Of a DNA stretch of 58,726 bases, positions 52,425 through 58,726 are shown piece after piece. Below the pieces are notes generated by a model. That model worked only from the letters and a program-made list of their open reading frames with translations, had not been told where the DNA came from and did not search any database. This stretch comes from Acidimicrobiales bacterium (GTDB lineage Bacteria; Actinomycetota; Acidimicrobiia; Acidimicrobiales; JACCXE01), in NCBI GenBank assembly GCA_035546775.1, contig DASZWD010000001.1, forward strand, positions 1 through 58,726, written 5' to 3'. The first letter of the stretch is position 1. Every line of letters begins with the position of its first letter. The position numbers and the translations under genes were made by a program.

Positions 52425-53093
52425 GTGAAGCCCCACGCTCGGTTCCGTGACCGGGAGGACGCCGGCCGCCAGTTGGCGTTGGCGCTGCAGGAATTCAGCG
52501 GTCGCCGCGACGTGCTGGTGCTCGGCCTGCCGCGGGGAGGCGTGCCCGTCGCCGGCGTCGTGGCCCGCGACCTCCACGTGCCACTCGACGCCCTGATCGT
52601 CCGCAAGGTCGGGTTTCCGGGGCACGAGGAGTTTGCCGTGGGCGCCGTCGGACCCGCGGGTGTGACGGTGATCGACTGGCAGACGCTGGCCGAGTTCGGC
52701 CTCGCCCCTGAGGCGCTGGCGCCGACGATCGAACGCGAGCGCGACGAGTTGCAACGACGCGAGCACGTCTATCGCGACAGCTTGCCGTTCCCCGACGTGC
52801 GCGCCCGTGTGGTCATCATCGTCGACGACGGGCTCGCGACCGGCGCATCCATGGCGGCCGCGGTCGAGACCGTGCGGCATCTGCACGCCGCGCGCGTGAT
52901 CGTGGCGGTGCCCGTCGCCTCCGTCGACGGCGCCGAGCGCCTGCGCGGCGTGGCCGACGACGTCGTGGCGCTGCGCACCCCCGACCCGTTCACGGCGGTG
53001 GGTCTCTGGTACGACGACTTCGGCGCCACGACCGACGAGGAAGTCATCAGCTGGCTCGAAGACGCCCGCGCGGGTTTCGGCCAGCAGGTGTGA
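52425..53093 (+). CDS. Phosphoribosyltransferase family protein
   Basis: 222 aa. PRT fold: VLGLPRGGVPVAGVVARDL, PRPP loop VVIIVDDGLATGASM (DDGLATG), and LIVRKVGFPGHEEFAVGAV near the start. Acceptor substrate unknown. In mycobacteria the same domain is fused either to a dienelactone hydrolase or to an erythromycin-esterase domain; here three separate genes stand next to each other. GTG 52425 chosen; GGAAGTAG upstream is a weak ribosome site. Confidence 0.86.
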   Translation: MKPHARFRDREDAGRQLALALQEFSGRRDVLVLGLPRGGVPVAGVVARDLHVPLDALIVRKVGFPGHEEFAVGAVGPAGVTVIDWQTLAEFGLAPEALAPTIERERDELQRREHVYRDSLPFPDVRARVVIIVDDGLATGASMAAAVETVRHLHAARVIVAVPVASVDGAERLRGVADDVVALRTPDPFTAVGLWYDDFGATTDEEVISWLEDARAGFGQQV

Positions 53094-53097
53094 GGCG

Positions 53098-54435
53098 ATG
53101 GCTCGCTCCGCCCTCGCCGCCGACGTCGACGCCGTACGCGCCGCCGCCGTTCCGATCACCGGCGCGTCCGACGACTACGACGAGTTGCTGCGCCGCATCG
53201 GGGATCGCCGCGTCGTGCTGCTCGGGGAGGCGTCGCACGGGACGCACGAGTTCTATCGGGAACGGGCGCGCATCACGCAGCGGCTGATCGAGGAGAAAGG
53301 CTTCAACGCCGTCGCCGTCGAAGCCGACTGGCCCGACGCGTACCGCGTGAACCGGTACGTGACGCATCGCTCCGACGACACCAGCGCTACCGAGTCGCTC
53401 GCCGACTTCGAACGCTTCCCGGCGTGGATGTGGCGCAACGCCGACGTCGTTCGCTTCGTCGAGTGGCTGCGCGCTCGCAACGCGGCGCACGGCGACATGC
53501 GTTCGCGCGCCCGCTTCTACGGGCTCGACCTCTACAGCCTGCGCGCCTCGATGGAAGCGGTCGTGCGCTACCTCGACGGCGTCGATCCCGCCGCCGCGGC
53601 GCGCGCGCGGGAGCGCTACAGCTGTTTCGATCACGTCTCGGGTGAGGGCCCCGAGTACGGCCACGCGGTGTCGCTCAACCTCACGGTGCCGTGCGAGCAG
53701 CAGGTGATCAGCCAACTCGTCGACCTGCGTCGCCAGGCGCACGCGATCCTGTCGCGTGACGGCTGGCTGGCCGAGGACGAGTTCTTCTTCGCCGAACAGA
53801 ACGCTCACCTCGTGCACCACGCCGAGGAGTACTACCGCGAGATGTACCGCGGCCGGGTCAGTTCGTGGAATCTGCGCGACCGGCACATGGCCGACACCCT
53901 TGCCGCCCTCGTCGACCACCTGCACGGCCAGCTCGGCGCCGCCCGCGTCGTCGTGTGGGAACACAACTCGCACGTGGGCGACGCTCGGCACACCGAGATG
54001 GGGCAGTGGGGCGAGTGGAACGTCGGCCAACTGGCGCGCACGCAGTGGCCCGGCGAGTGCTTCAACGTCGGGTTCACGACTGACCACGGAACGGTCACCG
54101 CGGCGTCGGACTGGGGTGGCGTCGCCGAGCGCAAGCGGGTGCGGCCGGCGTTGCCCGACAGTCACGAGGCGCTGCTGCACGCCTGCGGGCTACCGGCGTT
54201 TCTCGTGCCCACCGAACGCGTCGCCGACGTCCTCGGGGCGCGGCGGCTCGAGCGTGCCATCGGTGTCATCTACCGGCCCGAGACGGAGCGGGCGAGCCAC
54301 TGGTTCCACGCGTCGATGAGCCAGCAGTTCGACGCCGTGATCCACGTCGACCGCACCACCGCCGTCGAACCGCTGGAGCGCAGCGCCCGCTGGGATGAGG
54401 GCGAAGCGCCCGAGACGTTCCCGACCGGGCTCTAG
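53098..54435 (+). CDS. Erythromycin esterase family protein
   Basis: 445 aa. Family motifs: [20 protein letters not shown] with the catalytic His and Glu, [36 protein letters not shown], and [20 protein letters not shown] true macrolide esterase is not implied; most members hydrolyse unknown esters. It follows the phosphoribosyltransferase by four bases, mirroring the Rv2030c fusion in M. tuberculosis. The stop overlaps the convergent hydratase stop by 4 bases. Confidence 0.88.
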   Translation: MARSALAADVDAVRAAAVPITGASDDYDELLRRIGDRRVVLLGEASHGTHEFYRERARITQRLIEEKGFNAVAVEADWPDAYRVNRYVTHRSDDTSATESLADFERFPAWMWRNADVVRFVEWLRARNAAHGDMRSRARFYGLDLYSLRASMEAVVRYLDGVDPAAAARARERYSCFDHVSGEGPEYGHAVSLNLTVPCEQQVISQLVDLRRQAHAILSRDGWLAEDEFFFAEQNAHLVHHAEEYYREMYRGRVSSWNLRDRHMADTLAALVDHLHGQLGAARVVVWEHNSHVGDARHTEMGQWGEWNVGQLARTQWPGECFNVGFTTDHGTVTAASDWGGVAERKRVRPALPDSHEALLHACGLPAFLVPTERVADVLGARRLERAIGVIYRPETERASHWFHASMSQQFDAVIHVDRTTAVEPLERSARWDEGEAPETFPTGL

Positions 54436-55232
54436 AAGCGCGGCGGACGCTTCTCCAGATGGCTCGCGAGTCCCTCGCGCGCGTCGGGGCCGCCGAAGCC
54501 GAGCATCTCGTAGGCGACCGACGCGTCGAAGGCCGCGGCCTGGGCGCGATACCAGTGGTTGAGCGTGTGCTTGGTGAAGCGGATGGCGTTCTGCGCGCCG
54601 GCCGCCAGCTGCGTGGCGATTTCCAGGGCGCGCTCCTGCACGCCATCGTCGTCGACGCACAGTGAGACCAGGCCGATGCGCTCGGCCTCTTCGCCCGTCA
54701 GCGGGTCACACGTCAGCAGGTAGTACTTCGCCTTCGCCATGCCGCACAGCAACGGCCAGCAGATCGCGGCGTGGTCGCCGGCGGCGACGCCGAGACGGGT
54801 GTGGCCGTCGATGATCTTGGCGGTGCGCGCCGCGATCGAGATGTCGGCCAGCACCGCGGCGACGAGGCCGGCGCCCACCGCCGGGCCGTGGATGGCCGAC
54901 ACGATCGGCTTCGAGCAGTCGACGATGTTGAGCACCAGGTCGCGCGCCTCGCGCAACGTGCGCAGGCGGACGTCGTAGTCGTCGATGATCGCCTGGAGCA
55001 TGGTGAAGTCGCCTCCGGCCGAGAACCCCTTGCCCGCGCCCCGGATGAGGGCCACGCGCGCCGTCTCGTCGCGGTCGATCACCGGCCACACGTCGGCCAG
55101 CTGGCCATGGGCGGCGGCGTTCACGGCGTTGAGGCCGGGGGCGTCGAGCGTGATCCGGACGACGCCGTCGGCTGGGCGGTCGATCGCCAGTTCGTCGAAC
55201 GCGGCGTAGGGGGCGGCATTGGTGTGCGGCAT
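54432..55232 (-). CDS. Enoyl-CoA hydratase/isomerase family protein
   Basis: 266 aa crotonase-fold protein. Oxyanion-hole motifs: [16 protein letters not shown] and [19 protein letters not shown]. Hydrates or isomerises enoyl-CoA esters. The usual second catalytic Glu position reads [19 protein letters not shown], so the Glu of the hydratase pair may be replaced and another reaction (isomerase, thioesterase) is possible. It is divergent from the aldehyde dehydrogenase with a 17-base gap, probably jointly regulated. Confidence 0.88.
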   Translation of the reverse strand: MPHTNAAPYAAFDELAIDRPADGVVRITLDAPGLNAVNAAAHGQLADVWPVIDRDETARVALIRGAGKGFSAGGDFTMLQAIIDDYDVRLRTLREARDLVLNIVDCSKPIVSAIHGPAVGAGLVAAVLADISIAARTAKIIDGHTRLGVAAGDHAAICWPLLCGMAKAKYYLLTCDPLTGEEAERIGLVSLCVDDDGVQERALEIATQLAAGAQNAIRFTKHTLNHWYRAQAAAFDASVAYEMLGFGGPDAREGLASHLEKRPPRF

Positions 55233-55249
55233 CCGCTTAACTTACGAAA

Positions 55250-56725
55250 ATGACGTCAGCGTTAGATCTCGGGTCTGACTCCCGCATGCTGATCGACGGC
55301 AAGCTCGTCGAGGCCAGTTCCGGCAAGACCTTCGAAAACATCAACCCGGCGACCGAGGAAGTCCTCGGTGTGGTGGCCGACGCCTCGGCCGACGACATGC
55401 AGCAGGCGATCCAGGCCGCCCGCCGCGCCTTCGACGAGACGGACTGGTCCACCAACCACGCGTTCCGCAAGCAGTGCCTGCTCCAGTTGCAGGCCGCGAT
55501 GGAAGCCGAGCGCGAGCTGTTCCGTGAGGAGGTCATCGCCGAGGCGGGCGCGCCGCGCATGCTGACGTACGCGCCGCAACTCGACGCGCCGCTCAAGGAC
55601 GCGCTGCTGTGGCCCGCCGAGATGATCGACAAGTTCGAGTGGGAGCGCGACCTGCCGCCGGGCGACATGATGGGCATCGCCTCGAAGCGCAAGGTGTGGA
55701 AGGAAGCGATGGGCGTCGTGGGCGCCATCGTGCCGTGGAACTTCCCGATCGAGGTCACGCTGAACAAGCTCGGTCCGATCCTGGCGACGGGCAACACCTG
55801 CGTGCTCAAGCCCGCACCCGACACCCCGTTCAACGCCACCCGCATCGGCCGCCTTATCGCCGAGCAGACCGACATCCCGCCGGGCGTCGTCAACGTCGTG
55901 ACAAGCGCCGATCACCTCGTCGGCGAAGAGCTCACGCTCAGCCCGCTCGTCGACATGATCTCCTTCACCGGCTCGACGGCGGTCGGCAAGCGCATCATGG
56001 AGAAGGGCGCGGCCACGCTCAAACGCGTGTTCCTCGAACTCGGCGGCAAATCGGCGATGATCGTGCTCGACGACGCCGACATCGCGGCGACCGTTCCCGG
56101 CGCGGCCATGGTGTGCGTGCACGCGGGTCAGGGCTGCGCCATCCAGACGCGCATCCTGCTGCCCCGCAGCCGCTACGACGAGGCCGTCGAGCTGTTGATC
56201 GCGGCGATGAGCGGCATGCCCTACGGCGACCCGTCGGACATGAGCAACCTCATGGGCCCGCAAATCTCCAAGAAGCAGCAGGAGCGCGTGCTCGGCTACA
56301 TCCAGAAGGGCGTCGACGAAGGCGCCACGCTGGCGCTCGGCGGCAAGAAGCCGGCGCAGTTCGACAAGGGCTTCTTCGTCGAGCCGACGCTGTTCACCGA
56401 CGTCACCAACGACATGACGATCGCGCAGGAAGAGATCTTCGGCCCGGTGCTGTGCGCCATTGCCTACGACACCGAGGAAGAGGCGATCAAGATCGCCAAC
56501 GACAGCGCCTACGGCCTGTCGGGGGGCGTGCACTCGGGCAGCGTCGAGCGCAGCGAACGCGTGGCCCGTCGTATCCGCACCGGCTCGATCAGCGTGCAGG
56601 GCGGCGTCTGGTACGGCGCCGACTCGCCCTACGGCGGCTACAAGAACTCCGGCATCGGCCGCCAGTGCGGCATTGAAGGCTTCGAACAACACCTCGAGAC
56701 AAAGGCGGTGGCGTACCCGTTATGA
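55250..56725 (+). CDS. NAD(P)-dependent aldehyde dehydrogenase
   Basis: 491 aa. Motifs: VGAIVPWNFPIEV, FTGSTAVGKRIM, catalytic Glu in LELGGKSAMIV and catalytic Cys in GQGCAIQTR, and EEIFGPVLC near 385. ALDH of the wide family including betaine-aldehyde and long-chain types. Together with the SDR and amidohydrolase following it, and the hydratase before it, it suggests degradation of a cyclic or branched substrate. Confidence 0.93.
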   Translation: MTSALDLGSDSRMLIDGKLVEASSGKTFENINPATEEVLGVVADASADDMQQAIQAARRAFDETDWSTNHAFRKQCLLQLQAAMEAERELFREEVIAEAGAPRMLTYAPQLDAPLKDALLWPAEMIDKFEWERDLPPGDMMGIASKRKVWKEAMGVVGAIVPWNFPIEVTLNKLGPILATGNTCVLKPAPDTPFNATRIGRLIAEQTDIPPGVVNVVTSADHLVGEELTLSPLVDMISFTGSTAVGKRIMEKGAATLKRVFLELGGKSAMIVLDDADIAATVPGAAMVCVHAGQGCAIQTRILLPRSRYDEAVELLIAAMSGMPYGDPSDMSNLMGPQISKKQQERVLGYIQKGVDEGATLALGGKKPAQFDKGFFVEPTLFTDVTNDMTIAQEEIFGPVLCAIAYDTEEEAIKIANDSAYGLSGGVHSGSVERSERVARRIRTGSISVQGGVWYGADSPYGGYKNSGIGRQCGIEGFEQHLETKAVAYPL

Positions 56726-56795
56726 GCGAGCTTGCGAGCGAATACAAAGAGACAGCGAGCCCAGGCTCATCTGGGCCGACGAAGGAGGCCCATTG

Positions 56796-57641
56796 ATGAG
56801 CAGTGCAGCAGATCGTTTTCGGTATGACGGCAAGCGCGTGCTGGTCGTCGGCGGCGCGACGGGCATGGGGGCGGCGGCGGCGCAGACCGTCATCGACCTC
56901 GGCGCCGAAGTCGTCGTGCTCGACTATGCGCCCGTCACCTACGACGGCGTGAAGGAGTCGATTCAGGTCGACCTGCGCGACCGCGCCGCCATCGACGCTG
57001 CGCTCGCCGAAGTGGGCGGGCCGGTGCACGCGGTGTTCAGCGCCGCCGGTGTCGCCGACGGCACGCCGGGTCTGATGAAGATCAACTTCATCGCCCATCG
57101 CCACATCGCCGATTCGCTCATCGCGTCCGGGGCACTCGGGCGCGGGGGAGCGATCTGCTTCATCAGCTCGGCCGCCGGCCTCGGATGGGAGACCGAAGCC
57201 GAGATCATCGGCGAGTTCCTCACCCACGACACCTACGAGTCGGCCGTCGAGTGGATCGAGCGCGAAGACAACGTCTTCCGCGACAACTACCTGTGGTCCA
57301 AGCGCGTGATGCTGACCTACGTGGCCCGCGCCGCCTTCCCGCTGGCGCAGAAGGGCATCCGCATCAACGCCATCTGCCCCGGTCCGACCGACACCCCGCT
57401 GGCACGTGCCAACGAGGAGTTGTGGCTCGGCTTCGGCAACGACTGGCGCGAAGCCACCGGCACCGAATACGGCACGCCCGAAGAGATGGGCGACACCATG
57501 GCGTTCCTCAACAGCGACGCGGCCCGCGGGATCAACGGCGTCAACGTCATCATCGACGGCGGCTACATGATGAGTTCCCTCGCCGGTTCGTTCGAGCCCG
57601 GCACGATGGTGGCGCAGTTCCTATTCGGCAAGCTGGGGTAG
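56796..57641 (+). CDS. Short-chain dehydrogenase/reductase
   Basis: 281 aa SDR with GGATGMG cofactor loop, Asp in VVLDYAPV, FSAAGVADG, catalytic Ser in SSAAG and Tyr-Lys as DNYLWSKRVM (YLWSK, YxxxK pattern). Longer insertion before the Tyr (GWETEAEIIGEFLTHD) is characteristic of 3-alpha-hydroxysteroid-type SDRs. ATG at 56796 with GAAGGAGG seven bases upstream. Followed by the amidohydrolase three bases later. Confidence 0.92.
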   Translation: MSSAADRFRYDGKRVLVVGGATGMGAAAAQTVIDLGAEVVVLDYAPVTYDGVKESIQVDLRDRAAIDAALAEVGGPVHAVFSAAGVADGTPGLMKINFIAHRHIADSLIASGALGRGGAICFISSAAGLGWETEAEIIGEFLTHDTYESAVEWIEREDNVFRDNYLWSKRVMLTYVARAAFPLAQKGIRINAICPGPTDTPLARANEELWLGFGNDWREATGTEYGTPEEMGDTMAFLNSDAARGINGVNVIIDGGYMMSSLAGSFEPGTMVAQFLFGKLG

Positions 57642-57644
57642 CGA

Positions 57645-58726
57645 GTGTCTCTGGTATTCGACGCTGACAGCCATGTGATGGAGACGGGCGAGTGGTTGCC
57701 CGCCTTCGCCGATCCGGATGTGCGTGATCGCTTGCACCCGCTCGGGCTCGACGGCGCCGGGGCCGGCGCCAAAAAGCTGATGGACTCGCTGCCCGATCTG
57801 TGGGCGTCGCACAAGACCCAGGCCATCGACGCCGACGTCATCAAGGGTCCGAAGGGGTGGCAGGCGCCGGGCGCGCTCGACGTCGAGGTGCGCTCGAAGG
57901 TGCTCGACGCCCTTGGCATCACCGCGCAGTTGGTGTTCCCGACCTTCGCTCTCGCTCACTTCAACTTCAGTCAGGACAACGACGTCCACTACGGCGGTGT
58001 GCGCGCCCTCAACCGCGCCATCAGCGCGTTCTGTGCCGACGACGCCCGGCTGTTGCCCGTCGGCTTCCTGTCGTTGCGCGATCCCGAGCGGGCGCTGATC
58101 GAACTCGACATGGCGCTCGACGCCGGCGTAAAGGCGATGTGGGTGCCGTCGGACGCACCGGGCGACTTCTCGCCGGCGCACGTGTCGGTCGAGCCGGTGT
58201 GGGCGCGACTGGCCGAGGCGGGCGTGCCCTTCGTCCTCCACGTCGGCGGCGGGCGTCTGCTCCCAAAGGCGTTCCACAACAACGGCCACCCGCGCCCGAC
58301 GGACTGGTTGGGCGGCGGCGAAAACATGCGGGCCAAGGACTTTCCCGTCCTGCACCACTCGCCCGAGCGGTTCCTCGCCTGCCTCGCCCTCGACGGCGTG
58401 TTCGAACGCCACCCCGACCTGCGCGGCGCGGCAATCGAACTCGGTGCGTCATGGGTGCCGGGCATGCTGCGCAACGTCAACCATGCGCACCGCTCATTCT
58501 CGAAGTTCGAGCCGCTGCTCAAGGACCTGCCGCTGCTGCCCGCCGACTACATCCGTCGCCAGGTGCGCTTCACGCCGTTCCCGTTCGAGGACACGCAGTG
58601 GCTCGTCGAGCAGGAGGGCGCGGAGCTCTTCATGTTCTCGACCGACTACCCGCACCCCGAAGGCGGCAAGCGCCCGTTCGAGAACTTCGGCGAGGCGATG
58701 GCACCCTTCGACGACGACGCCCGCGA
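57645..58726 (+). CDS. Amidohydrolase family (Amidohydro_2) hydrolase, 3' end outside window
   Basis: 360 residues visible, frame open at the end. Metal-site start DADSHVMETGEWLP (DxxxHxxE type), FVLHVGGGRLL, IELGASWVPGMLRNV and FMFSTDYPHPEGG with the catalytic Asp. Paralog of the gene at 14946; here the partner genes are ALDH and SDR. GTG start at 57645 is close behind the SDR stop, so they are in one operon. Reaction unknown. Confidence 0.88.
   Translation, partial: MSLVFDADSHVMETGEWLPAFADPDVRDRLHPLGLDGAGAGAKKLMDSLPDLWASHKTQAIDADVIKGPKGWQAPGALDVEVRSKVLDALGITAQLVFPTFALAHFNFSQDNDVHYGGVRALNRAISAFCADDARLLPVGFLSLRDPERALIELDMALDAGVKAMWVPSDAPGDFSPAHVSVEPVWARLAEAGVPFVLHVGGGRLLPKAFHNNGHPRPTDWLGGGENMRAKDFPVLHHSPERFLACLALDGVFERHPDLRGAAIELGASWVPGMLRNVNHAHRSFSKFEPLLKDLPLLPADYIRRQVRFTPFPFEDTQWLVEQEGAELFMFSTDYPHPEGGKRPFENFGEAMAPFDDDAR

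Noticed and set aside
53098-54435. Macrolide resistance gene
   Set aside because: Erythromycin-esterase-family proteins are widespread stress-linked hydrolases. The neighbours resemble a dormancy regulon, not a resistance cassette.
56723-56760. Repeated GAGCGAGCTTGCGAGCG-type sequence
   Set aside because: Short low-complexity palindrome common in GC-rich intergenic DNA; also similar at 24465. No consistent position or partner.

Overview
The window looks like chromosomal DNA of a high-GC (roughly two-thirds G+C) free-living actinobacterium. The gene repertoire fits an Acidimicrobiia-type or mycobacteria-related lineage: many TetR regulators, acyl-CoA enzymes, P450 and Baeyer-Villiger-type monooxygenases, MMPL, a 13E12-type HNH protein and a DevR/DevS-like pair. 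Genes are tightly packed with many 4-base start/stop overlaps and many GTG starts. I see no rRNA, tRNA, CRISPR array or insertion sequence. The lineage is inferred from gene content only.

Layout. 0-1.3 kb: end of a branched-chain-amino-acid-type ABC transporter. 1.3-7.5 kb: glycosyltransferase, TauD-type dioxygenase with TetR, peroxiredoxin Q, and a TetR/P450/acyl-CoA dehydrogenase operon. 7.5-8.3 kb: a less GC-rich patch with an inverted repeat, a DUF4279 protein and a gene remnant. 8.3-12.3 kb: MmcQ/YjbR protein, molybdopterin oxidoreductase and a Tat-exported unknown. 12.3-22.4 kb: two divergent TetR genes, acyl-CoA synthetase/amidohydrolase, and a second ABC transport operon whose two permeases and one ATPase are a single polypeptide. 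22.5-29.4 kb: DUF445/DUF4393 membrane pair, an ECF sigma factor with a membrane-anchored beta-propeller partner, phosphatase, MFS and MauE/DoxX-like genes. 29.4-38.7 kb: monooxygenase, molybdenum cofactor genes (moaA, moaD, moaE, mog, moeA) and modABC, interrupted by a PEBP lipoprotein and an HNH/DUF222 gene under an apparent SOS box. 38.8-44.6 kb: MMPL, monooxygenase, small secreted protein, alcohol dehydrogenase. 44.6-54.4 kb: a stress block described next. 54.4 kb to end: enoyl-CoA hydratase, aldehyde dehydrogenase, SDR and a second amidohydrolase cut by the window edge.

The most interesting part is 44.6-54.4 kb. A GAF histidine kinase that keeps the His-His motif of the mycobacterial DevS/DosT heme GAF domain sits next to a response regulator whose recognition helix matches DevR/DosR. 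Around them are gene types known from the mycobacterial dormancy regulon: a two-domain universal stress protein, a dienelactone hydrolase, a phosphoribosyltransferase and an erythromycin-esterase-like protein. Copper proteins, a STAS protein and an SDR are interleaved. Four intergenic sites in this block, upstream of seven genes, carry DosR-box-like sequences. I read it as a hypoxia/NO dormancy regulon in a compact single-locus form. The molybdenum genes probably serve the molybdoenzyme at 8.7 kb and others elsewhere. Several long-arm hairpins without U-tracts sit at gene ends; two of them share the same 12-base loop.
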